From NCBI RefSeq assembly GCF_046630445.1, contig NC_092343.1, positions 136,703,501 through 136,767,500 on the forward strand: DNA of 64,000 bases, in the 5' to 3' direction. Shown piece by piece: positions 35,973 through 49,185 of this stretch. The position numbers were made by a program, and so were the translations under genes. Within the stretch, counting starts at the first letter, position 1. The number at the start of each line of letters is the position of its first letter. The stretch comes from Rutidosis leptorrhynchoides (Eukaryota; Streptophyta; Magnoliopsida; Asterales; Asteraceae). The notes under the pieces were generated by a model. That model worked only from the letters and a program-made list of their open reading frames with translations. It made no database searches and was not told the DNA's origin.

Positions 35973-38900
35973 TGTAGTGACCCGAACTTTTCCATGTTTA
36001 TATATATATATATTAAATGAAATTGTTATTTACATGATTAAGTGTTTCCAACATGTTAAGCAATCAAACTTGTTAAGACTTGATTAATTGAAATAGGTTT
36101 CATATAGACAATTGACCACCCAAGTTGACCGGTGATTCACGAACGTTAAAACTTGTAAAAACTATACCATGACATATATATGGTTATATATATAGTTAAC
36201 ATGATTTTATTATAAGTATGTATCTCAATAGGTATTTTAACAATGAGTTATATACATAAAAATGAGACTATTAATTTAAGAAACTCGAAAACGATATATA
36301 TAACGATTATCGTTATAACAACGTCTTACTAGGTACATATGAATCATATTAAGATATTGATACACTTGGTTAATTATGTTAAATGATAAGTAAATATATT
36401 ATTAAGTGTATTAATGATGAAATACATATGTAAAAATAAGACTACTAACTTAATGATTTCGAAACGAGACATATATGTAACGATTATCGCTGTAACGAAA
36501 TTTAACTGTATATATATCATACTAAGATATATTATATATCATAATATCATGATAATATAACAATTTAACATCTCATTTGTTATAATAAATAATGGGTTAA
36601 CAACATTCAACAAGATCGTTTACCTAAAGGTTTCAAAACAACATTTACATGTAACGACTAACGATGACTTAACGACTCCGTTAAAATGTATATACATGTA
36701 TTGTTTTAATATGTATTCATACACTTTTTAAAGACTTCAAGACACTTATCAAAATACTTCTACTTAACAAAAATGCTTACAATTACATCCTCATTCAGTT
36801 TCATCAACAATTCTACTCGTATGCACCCGTATTCGTACTCGTACAATACACAGCTTTTAGATGTATGTACTATTGGTATATACACTCCAATGATCAGCTC
36901 TTAGCAGCCCATGTGAGTCACCTAACTCATGTGGGAACCATCATTTGGCAACTAGCATAACATATCTCATAAAATTACAAAAATATGAGTAATCATTCAT
37001 GACTTATTTACATGAAAACAAAATTACATATCCTTTATATCTAATCCATACACCAACGACCAAAAACACCTACAAACACTTTCATTCTTCAATTTTCTTC
37101 ATCTAATTTATCTCTCTCAAGTTCTATCTTCAAGTTCTAAGTGTTCTTCATAAATTCCAAAAGTTCTAGTTTCATAAAATCAAGAATACTTCCAAGATTG
37201 CAAGTTTACTTCCAAGTTTTCTAAATCCATTCCAAGTAATCATACAAGATCAAGAAACCTTTGTTACTTACAATAGGTTATCTTTCTAATACAAGGTAAT
37301 AATCATATTCAAACTTTAATTCAATTTCTATAACTATAACAATCTTATTTCGAGTGGAAATCTTACTTGAAATTGTTTTCGTGTCATGATTCTGCTTCAA
37401 GAACTTTCAAGCCATCCAAGGATCCTTTGAAGCTAGATCTATTTTTCTCATTTCCAGTAGGTTTATCCAAGGAACTTGAGGTAGTAATGATGTTCATAAC
37501 ATCATTCTATTCATACATATAAAGCTATCTTATTCGAAGGTTTAAACTTGTAATCACTAGAACATAGTTTAGTTAATTCTAAACTTGTTCGCAAATAAAA
37601 GTTAATCCTTCTAATTTGAATTTTAAAATCACCTAAACACATGTTCTATATCTATATTATATGCTAACTTAATGATTTAAAAGCTGGAAACACGAAAAAC
37701 ACCGTAAAACCGGATTTATGCCGTCGTAGTAACACCGCGGGCTGTTTTGGGTTAGTTAATTAAAAACTATGATAAACTTTGATTTAAAAGTTGTTATTCA
37801 GGGAAAATTATTTTTATTATGAACATGAAACTATATCCAAAAATTATGGTTAAACTCAAAGTGGAAGTATGTTTTCTAAAATGGTCATCTAGACGTCGTT
37901 CTTTCGACTGAAATGACTACCTTTACAAAAATGACTTGTAACTTATTTTTCCGACTATAAACCTATACTTTTTCTATTTAGATTCATAAAATATAGTTCA
38001 ATATGAAACCATAGCAATTTGATTCACTCAAAACGGATTTAAAATGAAGAAGTTATGGGTAAAACAAGATTGGATAATTTTTCTCATTTTAGCTACGTGA
38101 AAATTGGTAACAAATCTATTCCAACCATAACTTAATCAACTTGTATTGTATATTATGTAATCTTGAGATACCATAGACACGTATACAATGCTTCGACCTA
38201 TCATGTCGACACATCTATATATATTTCGAAACAACCATAGACACTCTATATGTGAATGTTGGAGTTAGCTATACAGGGTTGAGGTTGATTCCAAAATATA
38301 TATAGTTTGAGTTGTGATCAATACTGAGATACGTATACACTGGGTCGTAGATTGATTCAAGATAATATTTATCGATTTATTTCTGTACATCTAACTGTGG
38401 ACAACTAGTTGTAGGTTACTAACGAGGACAGCTGACTTAATAAACTTAAAACATCAAAATATATTAAAAGTGTTGTAAATATATTTTGAACATACTTTGA
38501 TATATATGTATATATTGTTATAGGTTCGTGAATCAACCAGTGGCCAAGTCTTACTTCCCGACGAAGTAAAAATCTGTGAAAGTGAGTTATAGTCCCACTT
38601 TTAAAATCTAATATTTTTGGGATGAGAATACATGCAGGTTTTATAAATGATTTACTAAATAGACACAAGTACGTGAAACTACATTCTATGGTTGAATTAT
38701 CGAAATCGAATATGCCCCTTTTTATTAAGTCTGGTAATCTAAGAATTAGGGAACACACACCATAATTGACGCGAATCCTAAAGATAGATCTATTGGGCCT
38801 AACAAACCCCATTCAAAGTACCGGATGCTTTAGTACTTCGAAATTTATATCATATTCGAAGGGTGTCCCGGAATGATGGGGATATTCTTGTATATGCATC

Positions 38901-39415
38901 TTGTTAATGTCGGTTACCAGGTGTTCACCATATGAATGATTTTTATCTCTATGTATGGGATGTGTATTGAAATATGAAATCTTGTGGTCTATTGTTAAGA
39001 TTTGATATATATAGGTTAAACCTATAACTCACCAATATTTTTAATGACGTTTAAAGCATGTTTATTCTCAGGTGAATACTAAGAGCTTCCGCTGTTGCAT
39101 ACTAAAATAAGGACAAGATTTGGAGTCCATGTTTGTATGATATTTCGTAAAAACTGCATTCAAGAAACTGATTTCGATGTAACATATTTGTATCGTAAAC
39201 CATTATGTAATGGTCGTGTGTAAACAGGATATTTTAGATTATCATTATTTGATAATCTACGTAAAGCTTTTTAAACCTTTATTTATGAAATAAAGGTTAT
39301 GGTTTGTTTTAAAAATGAATGCAGTCTTTGAAAAACGTCTCATATAGAGGTCAAAACCTCGCAACGAAATCAATTAATATGGAACGTTTTTAATCAATAA
39401 GAACAGGACATTTCA
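35973..39415 (+). mobile_element. Element B: 3' LTR
   Basis: The LTR starts tgtagtgaccc and ends ggacatttca, 3443 bases, matching the 5' LTR over its full length. The target duplication tgtat follows at 39416-39420 and matches 25964-25968. The hairpin gaggtcaaaacctc is at 39347-39360. Confidence 0.92.
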
Positions 39416-40503
39416 TGTATACACTGGGTCGTGGATTGATTCAAGATAATATATATCGATTTATTTCTGTACATCTAACTGTGGACAACTAGTTGTAGGT
39501 TACTAACGAGGACAGCTGACTTAATAAACTTAAAACATCAAAAATGTATTAAAAGTGTTGTAAATATATTTTGAATATACTTTGATATATATGTACATAT
39601 TTGTTATAGGTTCGTGAATCGACTAGTGGCCAAGTCTTACTTCCCGACGAAGTAAAAAATCTGTGAAAGTGAGTTATAGTCCCACTTTTAAAATCTAATA
39701 TTTTTGGGATGAGAATACATGCTGGTTTTATAAATGATTTACAAAATAGACACAAGTACGTGAAACTACATTCTATGGTTGAATTATCGAAATCGAATAT
39801 GCCCCTTTTTATTAAGTCTGGTAATCTAAGAATTAGGGAACAGACACCCTAATTGACGCGAATCCTAAAGATAGATCTATTGGGCCTAACAAACCCCATC
39901 CAAAGTACCGGATGCTTTAGTACTTCAAAATTTATATCATATCCGAAGGGTGTCCCGGAATGATGGGGATATTCTTATATATGCATCTTGTTAATGCCGG
40001 TTACCAGGTGTTCACCATATGAATGATTTTTATCTCTATGTATGGGATGTATATTGAAATATGAAATCTTGTGGTCTATTGTTACGATTTGATATATATA
40101 GGTTAAACCTATAACTCACCAACATTTTTTTGTTGACGTTTTAAGCATGTTTATTCTCAGGTGATTATTAAGAGCTTCCGCTGTCGCATACTTAAATAAG
40201 GACAAGATTTGGAGTCCATGCTTGTATGATATTGTGTAAAAACTGCATTCAAGAAACTTATTTCGTTGTAACATATTTGTATTGTAAACCATTATGTAAT
40301 AGTCGTGTGTAAACAGGATATTTTAGATTATCATTATTTGATAATCTACGTAAAACTTTTTAAACCTTTATTGATGAAATAAAGGTTATGGTTTGTTCTA
40401 AAATGAATGCAGTCTTTGAAAAACGTCTCATATAGAGATCAAAACCTCGCAACGAAATCAATTAATATGGAACATTTTTAATCAATAAGAACGGGACATT
40501 TCA
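39416..40503 (+). mobile_element. Solo LTR X, right part
   Basis: This 1.09 kb piece matches the 3' third of the B LTR and continues LTR X after the tgtat duplication. It ends gggacatttca at 40503, followed by the X target duplication ttatg (40504-40508). Confidence 0.9.
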
Positions 40504-40917
40504 TTATGGGTGTGGTTCATGGGTGTTGTTCATGAGGTCAACCTAGTGTTTATCATCTTCGTTGCATCTACGTACCTTTCCTGCAATATTGAATCTTAAT
40601 ATTGATACGTGAGCACTCATAACTTAATTTTTATATATCATTAGTGTATCCCTGACTAATGCTCGAGTATATAGGATTATGCATGCTTGTATGATTATTT
40701 TAATCGTTATATAGATTATGATAAATCATGAATTTGATACATATGCGATTGAGATAAGGTATATGATATGCATGTCGTTTCCAAAGCTGGCGAAAAACTA
40801 TAAACTTTCCATTTAGATATCGTATGGTTTTGATGAACAGATTAAAAGATATCGTCAATTGAATTATCTATAATTTTAAAGTATTATTATTAAAATCGTT
40901 ATCGTTATCATTATCGT
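40504..40917 (+). mobile_element. Element A: 3' LTR, second part
   Basis: After the ttatg duplication the A LTR resumes (compare ggtgtggttcatgggtgttg here with the same words near 16225) and runs into its cgttat repeat. Element E interrupts it there; the rest should lie beyond E, outside the window. Confidence 0.85.
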
Positions 40918-41230
40918 TGATATTGCTTAAAACATACATATATTTCGACACAATATCATTTATATTTCATCAGCTTTTACCGAAACGAAGACATTCAAAT
41001 GCATAATTAACGAGAAATACGGCAAAAGTAAACGCTAGCTTAAAGTAAGAAGAAATTCGATAAAACGACGAATTTAAACCAAATATATATCAAGATAACG
41101 TTACTCGAATGCAAATCCAAGATGATCAAAGAAAAAGAGTTCAAAAGAAAGTTCCAAGTCGATATACGTCAACACGGGATCAACAAAGAACAAACGAAAA
41201 AATAAAATTAAAAAAACTGCCGTTTACTCC

Positions 41231-41314
41231 TACGCGTATCGCGTGAAGTTCTACGCGAAACGCGTAGTATTTAAGTCTTACGCGAAACGTGTGGACTGTT
41301 ACGCGAAACGCGTA
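41231..41314. repeat. Cluster 1 of the 15 bp near-palindrome tacgcgaaacgcgta
   Basis: Four copies lie at 41231-41245, 41252-41266, 41279-41293 and 41300-41314, about 21 to 27 bases apart. The second and fourth are identical. Each contains CGCG cores, rare in this AT-rich DNA. Confidence 0.85.
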
Positions 41315-42483
41315 ATGTCGAGTCCAGATCCAGATTCCAAATGCAAATGGGACGGCTGCTTTTGTGTTTTATATAAATTCTTTTTTCAGTGCTACAGCAA
41401 GAAGGAGCATTACAGTGTGCACTCAAGTTACCAACTACTCTCCACCAATTGATATAATACGGAGTACTAGAGAACAGATACATACAGTGAGAGACAGAGA
41501 CATATTTCACATACACAAATTTAGCACAGTACACATCAATATTATTTTGTACTCTGTATTAATTTCAGTTTCAAGGGTCAATTTTTAGGATAGTTTCAGT
41601 TTTAAGGGTGTATTGTTCGTGATTAAGGGTATTATTGTACGCGCAAAAAGGGTGTTGTTATTGTAATTTTCTACCGTTTAAAGTATATGAGAGTGAAGAT
41701 TTTCGTAAGTATATTCCATTAAAATTATCGTTATCAATTTTTATCGTTATTATTATGTTTGTACATTTATATTTTCATGTTTACCTTAGTATAATGAGTA
41801 GCTAATTTTCCTAGTGTTTGCTTAGATGTAGAGCCCCTAGTGAAATGGATTGTTATCATTTGTAAAAATTAAAATGTAACTTTAGTATTTTTAACATTGA
41901 GCCTAATTAAAAGAACCATTATTATGTATTTGGATATTTAACCCCTATCACTTAATTTGTTAGATTAAAATAACGAAAGTTATTTTTATTTATATAAATT
42001 AAGATTCAACATTAAAAGTGATCTAGACGAACTTATAACTAATTTACTAACACTAAATTAAAAGTAAAGTTCGATGGTTTGGGTAATATCACTAGTCATA
42101 TAATAGTGAAATTGTAAAAAGGGAAACCGTTATGATTTGGGTTTTGGCGAAGGTCAAAACTGGGTTGGGTCTCAATTTAAATACTTCAGAACTAGTAACT
42201 ATCTAAATATAATCCAATGAAAATTAGATTTAATTTAGTTAGCCAAAACTTTATATTTATTCGAAAGGAAAATATAAGTTTTATACTAAACATTTTAATA
42301 CGATCTTAAACTTAAAACAATCCATGAATCTAGGGGTGACACATTTAAGTAAACATTCCCATTTATATATTGCTAATTATTATTATTATTATTATTTACG
42401 TATATTTATTCAGCAAAACTAAAAAATTATACAACATTATAATTCAGTTTAAACATTACTGTTTTGTCACATCGATTATATCC

Positions 42484-42567
42484 TACGCGAATCGCGTATA
42501 ATTCTACACGATACGCGTACGTTTTAAACCATACACGGAACGCGTACAACATTACGCGAAACGCGTA
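42484..42567. repeat. Cluster 2 of the 15 bp near-palindrome
   Basis: Four more copies lie at 42484-42498, 42505-42519, 42532-42546 and 42553-42567. The spacing is the same as in cluster 1 (starts 21, 27 and 21 bases apart). The last copy is identical to copies two and four of cluster 1. Confidence 0.85.
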
Positions 42568-43016
42568 AGTTTAAATACGAGTACTGTAGCAACTAGGTTT
42601 AAATCTAGGGTTTTAAATATTTTATTATTATATTTAAGTTATTAATTTATAATTAGTATTAATTATTATAATTTATAATTAGTAATTAGTTTATAATTAG
42701 TTAATTATTATAATTCCTATTAATTTATATTAATTTAATTAAAACATGTTATTTAGTCAATTTAAATAAATTTGTATTATAATTGCTCAAAACAAAATTC
42801 TAATCAATTAGTTTTATTAAAAGTTATTATTAATTATCATTTAGTAATAAACTTATTTAGATCATAATTAGTATAATTTCAATTAATTCACTTTTAAGTT
42901 AATAATTATAAATAATGTATTCGTATAAATTAATAAGTAGTTAAATTAAATTAGGATTAAGTTATATTTTATTATTATTATGTAGTATTATAAATTCCTA
43001 ATCCACAACCCCCTTT

Positions 43017-43477
43017 TGAAAGGACCCGTTCATATACATTATAAACGATTCACAATAGTTGATTACATCGCGAGGTATTTGACCTCTATATGATACATTT
43101 TACAAACATTGCATTCGTTTTTAAAAGACAAACTTTCTTTACAACGAAAGTTGACGACATGCACATCATTTCATAATACATCCAACTATAATTGACATAA
43201 TAATAATCTTGATGAACTCAATGACTCGAATGTAACGTCTTTCAAAATATGTCATGAATGACTCCAAGTAATATCCTTAAAATGAGCTAATGCACAGCGG
43301 AAGATTTCTTTAATACCTGAGAATAAACATGCTTTAAAGTGTCAACCAAAAGGTTGGTGAGTTCATAGGTTTATCATAACAATCATTTCAATATATTAAT
43401 AGACCACAAGATTTCCGTTTATAAATATATGTACACTCGCAAGTGTATAAAAGTATTCTATAAGTTGTAGGCACCCG
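43017..43477 (-). mobile_element. Element C (non-autonomous gypsy): 3' LTR, first part
   Basis: The sequence is the same as 55292-55752 in the other C LTR. It begins tgaaaggaccc after the ccttt target duplication and contains the hairpin gaggtatttgacctc (43072-43086). It stops at gtaggcacccg, where element D begins. Confidence 0.9.
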
Positions 43478-43494
43478 AAAACGCACCTATTAAC

Positions 43495-46400
43495 TTGAAC
43501 AACCTATCGTTAAGGTCTCTCCTCGAGAAAGACAAACTCAACCATACGAAATTTATGGATTGGTTCCGCAATCTTAGGATTGTCCTCAAACTTGAGGATA
43601 AGGCGTATGTGTTGGAAGACCCCATTCCCGATCAACCCGACGAGGATGATACGGAAGGCATGGCTTATTGGGATAAGTATTGCACCGATTCGGTGCAAGT
43701 CGCTTGCCTAATGCTTGGGACTATGATACCCGAACTCCAAAAGGATTTCGAGCATCATACTGCATACGACATGATCACACAATTGAAGGAGATGTTCCTT
43801 CAACAAGCTGGTGTCGAGCGCTTTGAAACGGTCCGAGCGCTTCATGCATGTCGTATGGACGACTCCCAATCCGTTTCATCTTATGTCCTTAAGATGAAAA
43901 GCCTCATTGATCGCGCAAACCGTCTTAATCTCAACATATCTAATGAGCTAGCCACGGATCTTATCCTAAACTCCTTGTCAAAGAGGTTTGACCAATTTGT
44001 AATTAATTACAATATGAATGGGATGGATAAGACCATTGGCGAACTTCATGGCATGCTTAGGACGACAGAAACTAGCATGGGTAAGAGGGCTTCACCCGTG
44101 CTAATGATCAATGATGGTGGGTCCAAAGGTAATAACACCTCTAAGCCAAAGGCGGCTAAGAGGAAAGGACCCGCCCATCAAGGCAAGGGAAAGGGGAGGA
44201 TGGTTACCCCAACTAAAAACAAAAACAAGAAGCAAAAGGTTGTCGGACAAGCAAACCCCAAGGAAGACCCGTGCATCGGTTGCGGTGAAATGGGTCACTG
44301 GAAACGAAACTGCCCGGTCTACCTTAAGGAGTTGAAGGAAAAGAGGGATGCGGGGCAAACCTCAGGTAATATATATATGGTATATATAGAGCTTAGTATT
44401 ACTTCTTCTAATACATGGGTATTAGACACTGGATGTGGAACTCACATTTGCAATTCTTTGCAGGGGTTCAAAAGAAGTAGCAAGCAAACGGGAAAATCAA
44501 GTCTCTTTATGGGTAATGGAGCCAAAGTGCAAGTGAAGGCTCAAGGAGACTTTGTATTAAAGCTTCCAAGTGGTTTGGAACTTATTTTGAACAATGTTTT
44601 GTACGCACCGGATTTATGTCGAAACATTATTTCAGTTTCCCGTTTAAAACAATGTGGTTTTTATCTTAATTTTGTTAATGATGATATTCACGTTTATTTA
44701 GATAATGTATTCTATTTTAAGGCTTCGCCTTCAAATGGAATTTATGAATTGGTTCATGATGACACATCATCTAGTAGCTCAATATACCATACTAGCACCA
44801 AGAAACTCAAAAGGGATTTGAGTGATTCCTACTTATGGCATTGTCGCCTTGGTCACATAAACAAGAATCGAATGCATACACTTCAAAAGAATGGCCTTTT
44901 GAAATCAAATGAACTAGACTCGTTTGATGTATGCGAATCTTGTTTACAAGGCAAAATGACTAAAGCACCTTTCAAAGGGACCTATGAAAGGACTAAGGAC
45001 TTATTGGGATTAATACATTCGGATGTATGTGGACCCTTTAAGTCCATAACTAGGAATGGTGAAAGATACTTCGTTACTTTCATTGATGACTTCAGTCGTT
45101 TCGGATATGTCTACTTGTTAAGACATAAGGACGAAACTTTTGAAGCATTCAAAGAGTATCAAAGCGAAGTACAAAATCAACTCAATAAGACAATCAAGGT
45201 ACTTCGTACCGATAGAGGAGGTGAATACATAAGTGATGCTTTCCAAGATCATCTTAGAAGTTGTGGGATTATCTCGCAACTCACTCCTCCTGGAACACCC
45301 CAACTGAATGGAGTTTTCGAAAGGAGGAACCGAACCCTAATGGATATGGTTCGATCTATGATGGCTAGAAGCTCGTTACCTCTATCATTTTGGGGTTATT
45401 GTCTATGCTCTGCGGCTCGTATTTTAAATATGGCCCCAACCAAGAAAGTGGAACGAACACCTCATGAGATGTGGTTTGGAAAACCTCCATCTCTATCATA
45501 CTTAAAGTTATGGGGATGTGAAGCTTATCCTAAGCGTTACGTCCCTAATAAGTTGAATGCTCGATCCACGAAGTGTATCTTCATAGGATATCCCAAGGAT
45601 AATATGGGATATTATTTCTATGATCCATCCGAGCAGAATGTATTTGTTGCTTGGAAGGCGGAATTCCTTGAAACTAAGTTCCTAATGGAAGGAAGTAGTG
45701 AAAGGAAGATAGATCTTAAAGAGGTTCAAGATCAAGTAGATGATACACAATTGGTTGACACTAGCACTCAACATGAAAATGTTGAGAGTGATCAAATGGA
45801 TGATCAAAATACACAAGACGTTCGCAGATCTGGTAGGATTAGTAATCCTCATGAGAGATATGGGTTTCTCATGGATGGTTGCTATGTGGTTGATTTGGAT
45901 GAACCAATAAACTACCAAGATGCTTTATCAAGGATTGATAAAGATAAATGGCAGGAAGCCATGAACGCTGAGATGCAATCCATGTATGACAACCAAGTTT
46001 GGGAACTTGTTACACAACCTGCTGGCTCAAGGCTAGTTGATTGTAAATGGCTTTTCAAAATGAAAACCGACATACATGGAAACTTGGATACATATAAAGC
46101 TAGACTTGTAGCAAAAGGTTTCCCTCAAACTCAAGGGGTTGACTATGATGAAACTTTTTCGCCTGTGGCATTGCTAAAGTCTATTAGGATATTACTTACC
46201 ATTGCTGCTCATTATGATTATGAAATATGGCAAATGGATGTCAAGACCGCTTTCCTAAATGGATATCTTGTGGAAGATGTCTATATGGTTCAGCCTGAAG
46301 GTTTTGTTGATCCGAAATATCCTAAAAAGGTATGCAAGTTAAAGAAGTCAATCTACGGATTGAAACAAGCATCTAGAATGTGGAATCATCGTTTTAATGA

Positions 46401-47484
46401 GGAAGCCGAGAAATTTGGCTTCATTAAAAATGGTGATAAAGCTTGTGTATATAAGAAAGCTAGTGGGAGCACTATCATGTTCCTTGTACTATATGTGGAT
46501 GATATATTGTTATTTGGAAATGATATTCCGGCAATGCAAAGAGTTAAAACTTGGCTAAGTAAATGCTTCTCCATTAAGGATCTTGGAGAAGCACAATATG
46601 TTTTGGGGATTGGGATCTACAGGGATAGATCCAAGAAACTGATAGGTTTGAATCAAAGTGCATACATTGAAAAGATCTTGAAAAGGTTCAAGATGGAGAA
46701 CTCTAAGAAAGGTTTGGTACCTATTCAAAGAGGAACACTCCTTAGTTCATCTCAGTGCCCCACCACGAAAGATGAACAAGAGAAAATGAAGAAGGTCCCA
46801 TATACGTCTGCCATTGGGTCAATCATGTATGCAATGATATGCACTAGACCGGATGTGTCATGCGCTCTTAGCCTGACAAGTAGATACCAGAATAACCCAG
46901 GAAACAGTCATTGGATTGCTGTCAAAAGTATATTGAAATACCTTAGGAGGACTAAGGATATGTTTCTGATATATGGGTCTGGTGAGGAGGAACTTGTTGT
47001 AAAAGGTTACGTGGATGCGAGTTTCCAAACTGATCGAGATGATTCTCGATCACAATCCGGTTATGTCTTCACATTAAATGGAGGTGCGGTCTCTTGGAAG
47101 AGTTCAAAATAGGATGTTGTTGCTTTATCCACTACAGAGTCGGAGTACATCGCCGCATCATTGGCAGCTCAGGAAGCTGCATGGATGAAGAAATTCATCG
47201 ACGACTTAGGAGTAGTCCCTTCCATTCAGGACCCTCTTGAGATCTTTTGTGACAACGAGGGTGCGATTGCTCAAATCAAAGAACCTCGTGCTCACCAAAA
47301 GACCCGTCACATTGAGCGGAGATTCAACTACATAAGGGATGAAGTTGAAAAGGGAAAGATATGTATTCGCAAAGTTTACACAGATCTTAATATAGCGGAT
47401 CCTCTCACGAAGCTCTTACATGGAGCAAAACATACTGGACATGTTTGTGCATTAGGGCTTCGATATTCTAGTGATTGGTCATGA
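43495..47484 (+). mobile_element. Element D: gag-pol region
   Basis: Parts in order: copia gag core (FMDWFRNLRIVLKLEDKAYV and following), zinc knuckle CIGCGEMGHWKRNC (about 44272), protease WVLDTGCGTHICN (about 44415), integrase with HCRLGHINKNRM (about 44840) and IHSDVCGPF / FIDDFSRFGYVY (about 45015-45120). Then come reverse transcriptase with WLFKMKTDIHGN (about 46048) and the catalytic YVDD (about 46493), and RNase H ending ADPLTK (about 47400). Integrase before RT is the copia order. The wording is close to the Angela/TAR and Tork group; I am not certain of the clade. The reading frame is almost entirely open, with one or two breaks, so D is a young copy. Confidence 0.92.
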
Positions 47485-48254
47485 TCTGTTTTAAGTATTG
47501 TAACGGAACGAAATTGTTCAAACTCATTAATATAATTATGGTATTAATTTATTTTGAGTTATGTTCCTATTTTGCATATTTTATCCATGAATAAGTAATT
47601 ATTCTAAATTCCGTAGTCGATCACATTTGTGGGAGCAAATGTGAGGTTTAGACTATTATGAACTTGGATTGGTATACATTCACGGACTGAATGTGGGGCA
47701 AGGTTGCTACCAAGGTTCATAGATATTTGTGGGATACAAATATTGGAAGACCCGCTCTCAAGATTCACTAAATGGAGCCTTTGTGGTTGATCACATGTAA
47801 TCTTGAGTAAAGGCGAATATCATTGTATCCTCTGACCTGAGATACATATTGGGTTCAGATATTTGCCAAGTATTGTGCCTTGATTCTTTCCTTCGCTGTT
47901 CTGAAATATGGTAGTTCATAAGGAGGAGCTCAGGTATAATGCAAGGTATATATTTAGGACATATGTAGTCAAGATGGAATTTGTCCCTCTTATTCGTTGA
48001 GAGTCAGATGTCTAAGGCCTGATAAAGTTAAATCTAAAGGAGAGTGATCACTCTGTATCTCTTGGATTTAACATGACATCTAGGACAAGAGGATGTAATG
48101 AAAAGATTCACCTATTCATATTCGAGATGGGAACTCGAAAGGAATGATGTTATTGAATGGCACAAAGTCATAACATATTGGGGGTGATGGACGGTCGTTA
48201 GGTGGTATCCATCACTTGCATTAATTTCTTATGTTTCTCGTACAAATGGGAGAT
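47485..48254 (+). mobile_element. Element D: untranslated region before the LTR
   Basis: About 770 bases without coding capacity lie between the pol end and the LTR. The stretch ends with a purine-rich tract (aaatgggagattg, near 48244-48256) of the kind that precedes copia 3' LTRs. Confidence 0.6.
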
Positions 48255-49171
48255 TGAAGGTATTTCGTATGCCCGAGAAACATATTAAATTAATGTGGCT
48301 AATGTGTTATGATCCAAGTCGGGTCATACCCAATAACAAGCTTACCAACACTTTATATGTATTTATTTTAGCGGTTGGATTGTTAAATAAATACGCGACA
48401 CTTGAACTTTAGAAAAATCGGTTTTCTAAATAATAATCACTTGAGATAAATTATTTGGATAATTTATATATGATGTGGATTTAATTATTTATAGGTTTAA
48501 ATAATTATGTTATGTTATATTTTATAAAATGGTTTATAAAATTATTGCAAGTAACAAATACATGTTTATTTTATACAAGTTTTATAAAATTATTACAAGT
48601 TTTATAAAATCATTCTTGTTATAAAATAATGGATGGTGGGCAGATTTTGGAGCCCCAAGAAAGTCTATCCCATGCTTATTCTTGTTGCTTTCCATAACAC
48701 AATTCCATATATACATGTCCTTTGACTAGTAGCAATACATACATGCAATTGTACATCAAAATTCTGCACAAAACTCTCCTAAAACCCAGCTGAATTTCGT
48801 GGCCTTTTGGGAGGAAGAAAGGGTTCTTCATTTGGTTATTGCAAGCTCAATTCAAGTGTTATTAAATCCTAACCAAAGGCTAGGTGTTGGTGCAAAAGCT
48901 TTGGGTATTTCTCCTTGAGGTTTCATCACTTTGAAGCTCCATTCTTCATCATCTTCATCATCTTCTTTTGAACTAACCCTCAACTAGCTTGAGGAGGTAT
49001 AAACTCTAAACCCACTCTTAGTTTGTAAGTATGTTTCACAACTTGATCCTTATTGGGATTTAACTTTAATTGGTTAAAGATTTACAAGTTTCAAAATGGT
49101 AATCTACACGCTTCCGCAAATCTTATTTCTTGAATGATTATAAGTATTATGAAACTTGTTAAATCCCAACA
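48255..49171 (+). mobile_element. Element D: the single LTR
   Basis: The LTR runs from tgaaggtatttcg to aatcccaaca, about 917 bases. The left limit is less certain: tgttatgatccaag near 48307 is an alternative start. The right limit is fixed by the primer site. Confidence 0.6.
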
Positions 49172-49172
49172 T

Positions 49173-49185
49173 TGGTATCAGAGCC
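49173..49185 (+). promoter_or_regulatory. Primer binding site of element D, to the right of its LTR
   Basis: tggtatcagagcc follows the LTR after one base. In a normally integrated element, host sequence would follow a right-hand LTR, so this marks the unusual order of D. Confidence 0.85.

Larger units (their letters stand above)
40918..43016 (+). mobile_element. Element E (Ty3/gypsy, Athila type): 5' LTR, left part
   Basis: The LTR begins tgatattgcttaaaacatac inside the A microsatellite. It contains two clusters of a 15 bp near-palindrome (41231-41314 and 42484-42567). It is interrupted at 43016 by element C, whose target duplication is ccttt (43012-43016), and resumes at 58379. The total LTR length without C is about 2.3 kb. 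Confidence 0.75.
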
